Shown: in pieces, positions 25,520 through 34,222 of the stretch | Numbering within the stretch: position 1 is the stretch's first letter | Layout of the letters: each line of letters starts with the position of its first letter | NCBI RefSeq assembly: GCF_004151105.1 | Contig: NZ_PHRF01000162.1 | Coordinates: forward strand, 201,442 to 265,441 | Length of the DNA stretch: 64,000 nucleotides | Origin: Streptomyces sp. L-9-10 | GTDB taxonomy: Bacteria; Actinomycetota; Actinomycetes; Streptomycetales; Streptomycetaceae | Direction of reading: 5' to 3' | Made by a program: the position numbers and the translations under genes | Notes under the pieces: model-generated | The model's database searches: none | What the model was told of the DNA's origin: nothing | The model's input: the letters and a program-made list of their open reading frames with translations, nothing else

Positions 25520-26293
25520 TCAGGCGCTGACCTTGGCGACATAGCGGTGGAAGCCGCTCGTCGTCCACGTACGGCCGTCGGGCATGACGGCGAAGCCCTC
25601 GGCGCCCGGCAGCGCCTCCAGCCAGCCGCGCGCCCGCTCGCCCATCGCGTACGCGGCCGTGGCGCGGGTGTCGGCCGTGGTCAGCCCCTCCGGGCAGACC
25701 ACGGTGACCGAGGCGAGCCCGCCGACCGGCGGCCGGCCCGTGTACGGATCGATGACATGGCAGCCGCGCTCGGCGGGCCCCGAGGTGGCCACGCCCAGCC
25801 CCTCCCCGGACTCGATCACCGTGGCCAGCCCGCCGGGGCGCAGCGGGTCGGAGATCCCCACCCGCCAGGGTCCGCCGAGCAGTTGGATGTCGCCACCGCC
25901 GTTGAGACACACCGAACCGGCCCCGGACGAGGCGATCATCCGTACCGCGCGCTCCACCGCCCACCCCTTCACCAGCCCCGTCGGATCGAGGCCGCCCGCG
26001 TAGCGGGAGGTGAACCAGCCCGCGCTCTCCCGCTCCGCCGCCGCGCACAGCTCCAGGACCTCGACGACCTCGCGCGCGCACGCGGACAGGGCCAGCTCTC
26101 CCCTGCCCAGGCGCAGGATCTGGCTGTCGGGCCGGAAGGCCGAGAAGAGTTCGTCGGCGCGGTGCAGCGACGCCACGGCCGCGTGCAGTCCCGCGCGGAC
26201 CCGGGGCTCGTCCCGTACCCCGCGGATGTCGAACGAGAAGACCGTGCCCATCGACTCCTCGACATGGCGCAGCCGGGCGGTGTCGTGCGCCAT
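25520..26293 (-). CDS. apbE: FAD:protein FMN transferase ApbE
   Basis: A 257-residue flavin transferase that attaches FMN to a Ser/Thr of extracytoplasmic flavoproteins. It has the N-terminal MGTVFSFDIRG, Mg/FAD-binding residues in GGLDPTGLVKGWAVERAV and CLNGGGDIQLLG, and TTADTRATAAYAMG near the C-terminus. The ATG shares one base with the stop of the FMN-binding protein gene (TGATG). No signal peptide is apparent. It is third in a reductase, FMN-protein, ApbE operon, so its substrate is almost certainly the protein encoded just upstream. Confidence 0.92.
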   Translation of the reverse strand: MAHDTARLRHVEESMGTVFSFDIRGVRDEPRVRAGLHAAVASLHRADELFSAFRPDSQILRLGRGELALSACAREVVEVLELCAAAERESAGWFTSRYAGGLDPTGLVKGWAVERAVRMIASSGAGSVCLNGGGDIQLLGGPWRVGISDPLRPGGLATVIESGEGLGVATSGPAERGCHVIDPYTGRPPVGGLASVTVVCPEGLTTADTRATAAYAMGERARGWLEALPGAEGFAVMPDGRTWTTSGFHRYVAKVSA

Positions 26294-26799
26294 CAGACAC
26301 CCGCCTTGTCGAGCGCGCTCTGTAGGGAGTCCCGGTAACCCCGGCTGGTGTAGCTGGCTCCGGAGACGGCGTCGATCCGCGCGTTCTGGGCGGTGACGGC
26401 CGCCTGGTTGAGCCGGGGGACGGCGTCGGCGGTGACCGACTGGCTGCGCGCGTCGGCGCCGGGAGCCTGGACCGCCTCGGCGCCGGTGATCGTGGAACCG
26501 TCCAGGGTGATCCGGACCTGGACGGGCCCGTACTGGGTGTCCACGGCATCCCCGACCACGGCCCGCGAGCCCCCGGCGGCGGACTCCCCGCCCCCGGGGC
26601 CGGAGGCGCCCGCCGTGGCGGACACCCCGGTGCCCGCCCCCGCCGCGCCCGCTCCTGCCCCCGCGCCCGCCGCCACCGGCGACCCGCCGGGCTGCTTCAG
26701 GGCCAGCAGCAGGACAACGCCCGACACGGTCGCGGCGACACCGATCATGGTCCGCCGGAGCGGATGCCGCGTGGCCATCGGTTTCATCGGCTGCCTCAC
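26293..26799 (-). CDS. FMN-binding domain protein, predicted covalent flavoprotein
   Basis: A 168-residue exported or anchored protein with one N-terminal helix (RTMIGVAATVSGVVLLLAL), a Gly/Ala-rich linker (GAGAGAGAAGAG) and a C-terminal FMN_bind domain. The domain ends with DAVSGASYTSRGYRDSLQ, matching the flavinylation pattern Dxx(S/T)GA(T/S)xT. The acceptor should be the Thr of SYT. It overlaps the reductase stop by four bases and apbE by one, a layout that lets the flavinylated domain accept electrons from the reductase. Confidence 0.88.
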   Translation of the reverse strand: MRQPMKPMATRHPLRRTMIGVAATVSGVVLLLALKQPGGSPVAAGAGAGAGAAGAGTGVSATAGASGPGGGESAAGGSRAVVGDAVDTQYGPVQVRITLDGSTITGAEAVQAPGADARSQSVTADAVPRLNQAAVTAQNARIDAVSGASYTSRGYRDSLQSALDKAGV

Positions 26800-28169
26800 A
26801 TTTCGAAGGACTCGTGATGGATACGACGGGTGGGCACGCCCGCCTCGCGCAGTGCCTCGTACGACTGACGTGCGAGCCCGGCCGGCCCGCAGAGATAGAC
26901 ATCGTGGTCCTCGATGTCCGGCAGCAGCTCCCGCAGCCGCCGCGGGGTGATCTCCGGCCGGACACCGTCCGGCCCGTTGACCGCGTACAGCAGCCGGGCG
27001 CCGCGCGCCGACGCGATCTCCCGCAGCTCCGCCCAGAGCGCCAGGTCCTCGGTCTTGCCCGCCCGGTAGAGCAGCGTCAGATCACCGGGCCCACCGGGCA
27101 GCGTCTCGAACAGCGCCCGCATCGGGGTGATCCCGGCGCCGCCCGCGATCATCAGCACCTTCTCCCTGCTGCGCCGGGCCGCCGTCAGGGCGCCGTACGG
27201 GCCCTCCGCCCAGACCCGGGTGCCCGGCTCCAGCCGGGCCAGGGCCGCGCTGTGCCCGCCGTTCGCCTTGACGGTGATGCGCAGCAGATCGGGCCGGGGC
27301 GCCGCCGACAGGGAGTACGGATTGGAGCTCCAGCGCAGCCCGTCCGTGAGGAACCGCCAGCGGAAGAACTGGCCGGGCTGGGCACCGAGCCGGTGCAGCC
27401 GTCGGCCGGTGATCAGTACGGAGACCACGCCGGGCGACTCGTACACGGTCTTCTCGACCCGCATCCGGTGCCGCCGGTTGAGCTGGACCGGGGCCAGTAC
27501 GCGGTACCGGACCAGCAGCGCGCCCGCCGTGCCGTACAGCACGTACCAGACGGTGCGGGCCGTCGGGTTCCCGACGAACTCGGCCCCGGTGGCGAGCTGA
27601 TGCCAGAACGTCAGATAGACGGCGACGTAGGTGAGCAGATGGAGGTAGTACCAGGTCTCGTAGCGCACCCGGCGGCGCACCGCCCCCGCCGAGACGCCGC
27701 CGATCACCAGGAAGACCACGGTCCCGATCGCCGCCTCGGCCATCCTCGGGTAGCCGAGGACGACATCGACGCCCTGCTCCACGAATCCGGTGCCGGCCCG
27801 GACCGCGTACCCCCAGACGGTCAGCAGGACATGGGCGAGCACCAGCCCGACCGCGTACCGTCCGGCCCTCGCGTGCCAGCGCGTCACCCGGTCGGAGCCC
27901 ACCCGCCGCTCCAGCGCGGGGATCCGGGCCATCAGCAGCACCACGATCGCGATCGCGTATCCGCCGAGCAGCCCGGTCAGCCGGCCCGCTCCGGTCAGCC
28001 ACTCCGCCGCGTCGAGATGGACGACCGGGGTGTTCTGCCACCACAGCGCCAGGACGGCCGCCGCCCCCGCCCAGCAGACCGCCAGCACGGGCAGCGCGCC
28101 CGACCGCCGCGGGCGGATCGCGCGCAGGGTCTGCCGTCTGGCGGCCCGGCCGTTGTGCAACATCGCCAC
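26796..28169 (-). CDS. Ferric-reductase-like transmembrane ferredoxin/flavin reductase
   Basis: A 457-residue membrane oxidoreductase. The N-terminal half has about six helices with haem-candidate histidines (RWHARAGRY, VLAHVLLTVWGY, HLLTYVAVYLTFWHQLA). The C-terminal half is a ferredoxin-NADP reductase module: FAD motif SSNPYSLSAAP, NAD-binding MIAGGAGITPMRALFE and the C-terminal CGPAGLARQSYEAL. The GTG start has GGAGGA 8 nt upstream. It heads the operon with the FMN-binding protein and ApbE, suggesting electron flow from NAD(P)H across the membrane to a flavinylated external carrier. The terminal acceptor is not known. Confidence 0.88.
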   Translation of the reverse strand: MAMLHNGRAARRQTLRAIRPRRSGALPVLAVCWAGAAAVLALWWQNTPVVHLDAAEWLTGAGRLTGLLGGYAIAIVVLLMARIPALERRVGSDRVTRWHARAGRYAVGLVLAHVLLTVWGYAVRAGTGFVEQGVDVVLGYPRMAEAAIGTVVFLVIGGVSAGAVRRRVRYETWYYLHLLTYVAVYLTFWHQLATGAEFVGNPTARTVWYVLYGTAGALLVRYRVLAPVQLNRRHRMRVEKTVYESPGVVSVLITGRRLHRLGAQPGQFFRWRFLTDGLRWSSNPYSLSAAPRPDLLRITVKANGGHSAALARLEPGTRVWAEGPYGALTAARRSREKVLMIAGGAGITPMRALFETLPGGPGDLTLLYRAGKTEDLALWAELREIASARGARLLYAVNGPDGVRPEITPRRLRELLPDIEDHDVYLCGPAGLARQSYEALREAGVPTRRIHHESFEM

Positions 28170-28272
28170 AGGACTGCTCCTCCGTTGCCTCCGTGCCCGG
28201 CGATACGGATGTGAGCGGCGGAGGGTTCAACGGAAGGCCGGCAGAACTGCCGGGGGCAGCTGCCGGGGCCGG

Positions 28273-29004
28273 TCAGGAGGCGCTCTCGGCGGCCCTCACG
28301 GAGGTGATCGCCGTCGGTCCCGAGGCCGTGCCGATCGCGATATGCGGACGGCGGCCGGGATCGGCCCAGGCCAGGACGGCGCTCATCGCGCCGGACGGTA
28401 CGGAGACACAGCCGGCGGTCGCGCCCTCGCCGTTGACGTGCAGGAAGATCCCGGCGCCCCGGCCGCGCACCGGCTGGTCGTAGTTGAAGCCGATCACCAG
28501 AGCGAGGCGGTACTGGGAGGGGTAGTCGGCCAGCCGCTCGGACTCCGTCGCCCGGCAGTCCGACGGCAGCCCCTCCACCCAGCGGTTGTACGCGCGCGAC
28601 TCATTGTCCTGGCACCACCAGGACTCCTTCGTCACCGGGCGGTAGCCAACGCGCGTCCCGTCCGGCGCGGGCGCGAGGCCGAACGCGTACGGCAGGTCGT
28701 ACAGCCCGGTCGGGGTGGTCGAGGTGCCCTGCGTGCGCGACCGGCCCTCGGTCAGCCCGCCCGCCCCGAAGCGCGCCTTGACGGAACCGGCCGCCACCCA
28801 CCGTGTGCCGCGCCGGTCCCACCAGGTCACCCGGCCGGTGGTCGCCCCGCGCTCCGGGGCCTCGGCGGTGATCAGCTGGCTGCCGCCGCCGGTGTCCGCC
28901 ATGCGCTCGGGAAGCGGCACCTCGGCGGAGGGCGTCCCGGGGGACGCGGCCGTGAGCGAGGCGACGGTGAGCAGGACGGAACCGAGCACGAGAGCGATGC
29001 GCAT
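28273..29004 (-). CDS. Secreted L,D-transpeptidase-like (YkuD) protein
   Basis: A 243-residue protein with a Sec signal peptide (MRIALVLGSVLLTVASLTAA) and a YkuD-like domain. The catalytic segment FLHVNGEGATAGCVSVPS holds the conserved His, Gly and nucleophilic Cys in the H...GCVSVP arrangement. Such proteins cross-link peptidoglycan or attach groups to it, outside the membrane. Cys residues in WWCQDNES and SDCRATES may form a disulphide. It lies 103 bp downstream of the reductase start on the same strand, so it probably has its own promoter. Confidence 0.83.
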   Translation of the reverse strand: MRIALVLGSVLLTVASLTAASPGTPSAEVPLPERMADTGGGSQLITAEAPERGATTGRVTWWDRRGTRWVAAGSVKARFGAGGLTEGRSRTQGTSTTPTGLYDLPYAFGLAPAPDGTRVGYRPVTKESWWCQDNESRAYNRWVEGLPSDCRATESERLADYPSQYRLALVIGFNYDQPVRGRGAGIFLHVNGEGATAGCVSVPSGAMSAVLAWADPGRRPHIAIGTASGPTAITSVRAAESAS

Positions 29005-29134
29005 GCCCGGACCGTACGCCGCGGGGGCTGGATCCGGCCTCTCCGCTGCTCCGAACGGCGCACCGACGCCGCCGTCGAACGGTCGTTCCGTCTGCCCGTC
29101 CGTCCGTCTGCCCGTCTGCGTGTCCGACCGACCA
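29005..29134. repeat. Short CGTCTGCC repeats in an intergenic gap
   Basis: The gap between the L,D-transpeptidase start and the flavin protein stop contains an imperfect tract of cgtctgcccgtccgtccg units around 29090-29120. No gene or clear terminator is visible; the tract looks like slippage. Confidence 0.4.
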
Positions 29135-29716
<582 letters not shown>

Positions 29717-29799
29717 GTGCTGGATTATCGGCGCCGGGGGCCGGGAGGGAAGGCCGTTTCCAACGGGTGGGACGGCCCGGACGGCCACACGATGGAACG

Positions 29800-30198
29800 A
29801 TGACGACAGGGCGGAAGACCAAGCACGGCACCGCCGGGCACGAGGTACGCGTGCGCCGGGTGTACGAAGCGCCGGAGCCCGGTGACGGGATCCGGGTACT
29901 GGTGGACCGGCTCTGGCCGCGCGGACTGGCAAAGAGCGAGGCCGCACTGGACGAGTGGCTGAAGGACGCCGCGCCCACGGCGGAGCTGCGGAAGTGGTAC
30001 GGACACGATCCGGAGCGCTTCGGGGAGTTCGCCGGCCGGTACGCCGCCGAACTCGCCGGACCCGGCCCCGAGCGGGCCCTCGCCCGGCTGCGTGAACTGG
30101 CCGCCGAGGACACCCTCACCCTGCTCACGGCCACCAAGGACACCCGGTACAGCCATGCCCTCCTGCTCGCCGCGGAGGTCCGCGGGGGAGCACATTGA
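29800..30198 (+). CDS. DUF488 family protein
   Basis: A 132-residue cytosolic protein of the DUF488 family, recognised by RVLVDRLWPRGLAKSEAALD near residues 30-50, ELRKWYGHDPERFGEF and the C-terminal TLLTATKDTRYSHALLLAAE. The function is unknown in the family. The start ATG 29800 gives MTTGRKTKHGTAGHEV; an earlier in-frame ATG 11 codons upstream is less likely. Its stop codon overlaps the -35 element of the argG promoter, so it ends exactly where argG transcription control begins. Confidence 0.82.
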   Translation: MTTGRKTKHGTAGHEVRVRRVYEAPEPGDGIRVLVDRLWPRGLAKSEAALDEWLKDAAPTAELRKWYGHDPERFGEFAGRYAAELAGPGPERALARLRELAAEDTLTLLTATKDTRYSHALLLAAEVRGGAH

Positions 30199-30246
30199 CA
30201 AAACAATACGGTGCATCGCATAGTTATACCTGTCAGTGAATGCACC
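30195..30246 (+). promoter_or_regulatory. argG promoter with probable ARG box
   Basis: TTGACA (30195-30200), an 18-bp spacer and CATAGT (30219-30224) form a good promoter. GTGCAT (30211-30216) and its inverse ATGCAC (30240-30245) flank AT-rich sequence like that upstream of argC, consistent with ArgR control. The leader to GTG 30261 is about 30 nt. Confidence 0.75.
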
Positions 30247-30260
30247 GTAAGGAGAAACCC

Positions 30261-31454
30261 GTGACCGAGCGCGTCGTACTCGCCTACTCGGGCGGCCTGG
30301 ACACCTCCGTCGCCATCGGCTGGATCGCCGAGGAGACGGGCGCCGAGGTCATCGCCGTTGCCGTGGACGTCGGCCAGGGCGGCGAGGACCTGGACGTCAT
30401 CCGCAAGCGCGCGCTCGCCTGCGGTGCCGTCGAAGCCGAGGTCGCGGACGCGAAGGACGAGTTCGCCGAGGAGTACTGCCTCCCGGCGATCAAGGCCAAC
30501 GCCCTCTACATGGACCGCTACCCGCTGGTCTCCGCACTCTCCCGGCCGACGATCGTCAAGCACCTCGTCGCCGCCGCGAAGAAGCACGGCGCCGGCATCG
30601 TCGCCCACGGCTGCACGGGCAAGGGCAACGACCAGGTGCGGTTCGAGGCCGGTATCACCGCGCTCGGCCCGGACCTGAAGTGCATCGCCCCGGTCCGCGA
30701 CTACGCGATGACCCGTGACAAGGCGATCGCCTTCTGCGAGGAGAAGAACCTCCCGATCGCGACCACCAAGAAGTCCCCGTACTCCATCGACCAGAACGTC
30801 TTCGGACGCGCCGTCGAGACGGGCTTCCTGGAGGACATCTGGAACGGCCCGATCGAGGACGTGTACGAGTACACCTCCAACCCGGCCACGCCCCGTGAGG
30901 CCGACGAGGTCATCATCTCCTTCAAGGAGGGCGTGCCCGTCGCCATCGACGGCAAGCCCGTCACCGTCCTCCAGGCGATCCAGCAGCTCAACGAGCGGGC
31001 GGGCGCCCAGGGCATCGGCCGGATCGACATGGTCGAGGACCGGCTCGTCGGCATCAAGTCCCGCGAGATCTACGAGGCCCCCGGCGCCATCGCGCTGATC
31101 ACCGCCCACCAGGAGCTGGAGAACGTCACCGTCGAGCGCGAGCTGGCCCGCTACAAGCGGCAGGTCGAGCAGCGCTGGGGCGAGATCGTCTACGACGGCC
31201 TGTGGTTCTCCCCGCTCAAGCGCGCCCTGGACGGCTTCATCAACGAGGCCAACCAGCACGTCACCGGCGACATCCGGATGACCCTGCACGGCGGCCGGGC
31301 CGTCGTCACCGGCCGTAAGTCGGACGAGTCGCTGTACGACTTCAACCTCGCCACCTACGACTCGGGCGACACCTTCGACCAGTCCAAGGCGCAGGGCTTC
31401 ATCGAGATCTTCGGCCTCTCGTCGAAGATCGCCGCCCGGCGTGACCTCGCCTGA
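30261..31454 (+). CDS. argG: Argininosuccinate synthase
   Basis: A 397-residue enzyme joining citrulline and aspartate with ATP. It has the PP-loop LAYSGGLDTSVAIGW at residues 7-21, followed by HGCTGKGNDQVRFE and KKSPYSIDQNVFGRAVE. GTG 30261 is preferred over the ATG at 30240 because AAGGAG lies 8 nt before it and the family begins TERVVLAYSGG. It is a single-gene unit: a strong hairpin separates it from argH. Confidence 0.97.
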   Translation: MTERVVLAYSGGLDTSVAIGWIAEETGAEVIAVAVDVGQGGEDLDVIRKRALACGAVEAEVADAKDEFAEEYCLPAIKANALYMDRYPLVSALSRPTIVKHLVAAAKKHGAGIVAHGCTGKGNDQVRFEAGITALGPDLKCIAPVRDYAMTRDKAIAFCEEKNLPIATTKKSPYSIDQNVFGRAVETGFLEDIWNGPIEDVYEYTSNPATPREADEVIISFKEGVPVAIDGKPVTVLQAIQQLNERAGAQGIGRIDMVEDRLVGIKSREIYEAPGAIALITAHQELENVTVERELARYKRQVEQRWGEIVYDGLWFSPLKRALDGFINEANQHVTGDIRMTLHGGRAVVTGRKSDESLYDFNLATYDSGDTFDQSKAQGFIEIFGLSSKIAARRDLA

Positions 31455-31472
31455 TCCGAGCCGTTTGACAGT

Positions 31473-31505
31473 CCGCCTCCCCGTTCCTCCGCGGCGGGGA
31501 GGCGG
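31473..31505 (+). terminator. Strong hairpin between argG and argH
   Basis: CCGCCTCCCCG (31473-31483) pairs perfectly with CGGGGAGGCGG (31495-31505) around an 11-nt loop. It lies 18 bp after the argG stop and 32 bp before argH, and should end or reduce read-through, so argH may have reduced or separate expression. Confidence 0.75.
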
Positions 31506-31537
31506 TCGCACTTCCCGATCCCTTCTGAGGAGCAGCA

Positions 31538-32965
31538 GTGAGCAGCAGCAACGGTGATGTCCGGCTCTGGGGCGGCCGGTTCGCCGACGGGCCGTCGGAA
31601 GCGCTGGCAGCCCTGTCCGCGTCCGTCCACTTCGACTGGCGGCTCGCGCCGTACGACATCGCCGGCTCCCGCGCCCACGCCCGTGTGCTGCACAAGGCCG
31701 GGCTGCTCACCGCCGATGAGCTGACCCGCATGCTGGCCGGTCTGGACCGGCTGGAGGCCGATGTCGCCGACGGCTCGTTCACCGGCACCGTCGCCGACGA
31801 GGACGTCCACACCGCGCTGGAGCGCGGGCTGCTGGAGCGGCTCGGCGCCGACCTTGGCGGCAAGCTGCGCGCCGGGCGGTCCCGTAACGACCAGATCGCC
31901 ACGCTCTTCCGGATGTACCTCCGCGACCACGCCCGGATCATCGGCGCACTGATCGCGGACCTCCAGGACGCGCTGGTCGGTCTCGCCGAAGCGCACCCGG
32001 ACGTGGCGATGCCCGGCCGTACGCATCTCCAGCACGCCCAGCCCGTCCTCTTCGCCCACCATGTGCTGGCGCACGCGCAGTCGCTGTCGCGGGACGCGGA
32101 GCGGCTGCGGCAGTGGGACAAGCGCACGGCGGTCTCCCCGTACGGCTCCGGCGCGCTGGCGGGGTCCTCGCTCGGGCTCGATCCCGAGGCGGTCGCCGCC
32201 GATCTCGGCTTCGAGCGCGGCTCGGTGGGGAACTCCATCGACGGCACGGCCTCCCGTGACTTCGTCGCGGAGTTCGCCTTCGTCACCGCGATGATCGGCG
32301 TCAACCTGTCGCGGATCGCCGAGGAGATCATTCTCTGGAACACGAAGGAGTTCTCCTTCGTCACCCTCCACGACGCCTTCTCCACCGGCTCCTCGATCAT
32401 GCCGCAGAAGAAGAACCCGGACATCGCCGAGCTGGCGCGGGGCAAGTCCGGCCGGCTGATCGGCAATCTGACCGGGCTGCTGGCCACGCTGAAGGCGCTG
32501 CCGCTCGCGTACAACCGCGATCTCCAGGAGGACAAGGAGCCGGTCTTCGACTCCTGCGACCAGCTGGAGGTCCTGCTGCCCGCCTTCACCGGCATGATGG
32601 CGACGCTCACCGTCAACCGGGAGCGGATGGCGGAGCTGGCACCGGCCGGCTTCTCGCTCGCCACGGACATCGCCGAGTGGCTGGTCAGGCAGGGCGTGCC
32701 GTTCCGGGTGGCGCACGAGGTCGCGGGGGAGTGCGTCAAGGAGTGCGAGACGCTCGGTATCGAGCTGGCCGAGCTGACGGACGAGCAGTTCGCGAAGATC
32801 TCCGAGCACCTCACCCCCGACGTGCGGACGGTGCTCGATGTGGCGGGCTCGCTGGCCTCCCGCAACGGCCGGGGCGGCACGGCCCCGTCGGCCGTCGCCG
32901 TCCAGCTCTCCGAGGTCAAGGCCGATCTGGTGATACAGCACGCCTGGGCCGACGCCAAGAAGTAA
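31538..32965 (+). CDS. argH: Argininosuccinate lyase
   Basis: A 475-residue lyase cleaving argininosuccinate to arginine and fumarate. The superfamily signature GSSIMPQKKNPDIAEL with the catalytic Ser is present, as are KLRAGRSRNDQIAT and GRTHLQHAQPVLFAHH carrying the catalytic His. The GTG start has TGAGGAG 6-7 nt upstream. It follows argG with a hairpin in between. Length and motifs are normal. Confidence 0.97.
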   Translation: MSSSNGDVRLWGGRFADGPSEALAALSASVHFDWRLAPYDIAGSRAHARVLHKAGLLTADELTRMLAGLDRLEADVADGSFTGTVADEDVHTALERGLLERLGADLGGKLRAGRSRNDQIATLFRMYLRDHARIIGALIADLQDALVGLAEAHPDVAMPGRTHLQHAQPVLFAHHVLAHAQSLSRDAERLRQWDKRTAVSPYGSGALAGSSLGLDPEAVAADLGFERGSVGNSIDGTASRDFVAEFAFVTAMIGVNLSRIAEEIILWNTKEFSFVTLHDAFSTGSSIMPQKKNPDIAELARGKSGRLIGNLTGLLATLKALPLAYNRDLQEDKEPVFDSCDQLEVLLPAFTGMMATLTVNRERMAELAPAGFSLATDIAEWLVRQGVPFRVAHEVAGECVKECETLGIELAELTDEQFAKISEHLTPDVRTVLDVAGSLASRNGRGGTAPSAVAVQLSEVKADLVIQHAWADAKK

Positions 32966-33020
32966 CCGGCTCCTCCGGAACCTCCCCGGCCGCCGGCCAC
33001 GTGCCGCGGGCCACCAGCCA

Positions 33021-33569
33021 CTACAACGCCGCCGCCCACTCCGCGAGCGTGTCGAAGTCCGGACGGGTCAGCCCGATCCCGGGATCGACACACAGCAACA
33101 GGGCGGCGGCGAGGTGGCGTTGGTCCGCCCACGCGCGGTCGTACGAGGTGATCTCGTCGTCGACCCAGGCGAAGGGCCGTCCTGCCGCGTACTCCAGTAC
33201 GTACGGCGTCTTCCAGAAGGTTCCGAGAGGGGCGCCCCTGCGTTCCGGGCCGGACCACTCGACGTACGGCAGCTCCGGCAGCCCGAGGACCGGCCCGATC
33301 CACGCGTTGGCGTCGTCCTCCCACGTGGTGGCCCAGACCAGCTCGTACCGGTCGGCGAGCGCCAGCAGCTCCGCCCCGTGCTCCGGGTTGAGCAGCACGG
33401 CCAGCGGCTGGTCCTCGGGCCAGCCCGAGGGCCGCATCCAGTGCCGGGTGTATCCCTCCGGCGCCCGCTCGGCCGTGAGGGCGAGATACGGGTTCAGCGG
33501 ACCGTCGACATCGATCAGCAGCAGCGGTTTCGTACGCGAGCGCTCACGCGAGTCCATACGCGACTTCAT
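33021..33569 (-). CDS. HAD-like hydrolase domain protein
   Basis: A protein of about 180 residues with HAD motifs: LLLIDVDGPLNPYL (motif I, DxDG), LVWATTWEDDANAWIG (motif II, Thr) and PFAWVDDEITSYD (motif IV, DD). A phosphatase-like fold is clear but the substrate is not, and the motif III lysine is uncertain. Two starts are possible (ATG 33569 or 33557). The 5' end contains three imperfect TACGCGA repeats. It converges on argH from the right. Confidence 0.75.
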   Translation of the reverse strand: MKSRMDSRERSRTKPLLLIDVDGPLNPYLALTAERAPEGYTRHWMRPSGWPEDQPLAVLLNPEHGAELLALADRYELVWATTWEDDANAWIGPVLGLPELPYVEWSGPERRGAPLGTFWKTPYVLEYAAGRPFAWVDDEITSYDRAWADQRHLAAALLLCVDPGIGLTRPDFDTLAEWAAAL

Positions 33570-33636
33570 ACGCGGGTTCTCTCCCTCTGGGTAGTGCCCC
33601 CGGGGCGTCCTGGCAGTGGTTCAGCGCTGTATCGAA

Positions 33637-33654
33637 TGAGACATTCATGTCTCA
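33637..33654. promoter_or_regulatory. TetR operator TGAGACAT-TC-ATGTCTCA
   Basis: A perfect 18-bp palindrome lies just upstream of the TetR gene. GAGACA (33638-33643) inside it and TATGGT (33662-33667) with an 18-bp spacer make a promoter whose start would be at or next to ATG 33674. Binding would block the -35. A third half-site CGTCTCATGA lies at the start codon itself. This is the classical TetR auto-repression layout. Confidence 0.75.
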
Positions 33655-33673
33655 TATGGGTTATGGTCGTCTC

Positions 33674-34222
33674 ATGACGGTCGATCGTGAACAGGTGCTG
33701 CGCACCGCTGCCGCCCTTCTCACGCGCAGGGCAACCGCCACCATGGACGAGGTCGCCCGCTCCGTGGGGATAGGCCGAGCCACCCTGCACCGGCACTTCG
33801 CCGGGCGCGACGCGCTGATCAAGGCGCTGGAGGAGCTGGGCCTCAGGGAACTGGAGACGGCCCTCGACGGCGCCCGGCTCGACGAGGGCCCGGCGGACGA
33901 GGCGCTGCGCCGGCTCATCGCCTGCGTCGAGCCCTCCGCCGGACTGCTCGCCTTCCTTCTCACCGAGAACCAGCTCTTCGAGGGCGACGTCTATGACGGC
34001 TGGAACCGCGCCGACGCCCGGATCTCCGCCGTGTTCCGGCGCGGGCAGGAGGAGGGCGCGTTCCGGATCGACCTCAGCCACGCCTGGCTGACGGACGCCT
34101 TCTACGGACTGATCAGCGCCGGTGCCTGGACCGTGCACGACGGCCGGGCCGCACCCAAGGATTTCCAGTACATGATCGCCGAGTTGCTGCTCGGCGGAGC
34201 GCGACGGAGTGTGACGTCATGA
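33674..34222 (+). CDS. TetR/AcrR family repressor of the adjacent MFS exporter
   Basis: A 182-residue regulator with N-terminal helix-turn-helix (RRATATMDEVARSVGIGRAT LHRHF, about residues 18-45) and a C-terminal ligand-binding helical domain. ATG 33674 is chosen over in-frame ATGs at 33647 and 33656 because the first lies inside the operator palindrome and TATGGT ends 6 nt before 33674, giving a leaderless mRNA. The stop overlaps the MFS start (ATGA), so repressor and pump are co-expressed. Confidence 0.86.
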   Translation: MTVDREQVLRTAAALLTRRATATMDEVARSVGIGRATLHRHFAGRDALIKALEELGLRELETALDGARLDEGPADEALRRLIACVEPSAGLLAFLLTENQLFEGDVYDGWNRADARISAVFRRGQEEGAFRIDLSHAWLTDAFYGLISAGAWTVHDGRAAPKDFQYMIAELLLGGARRSVTS

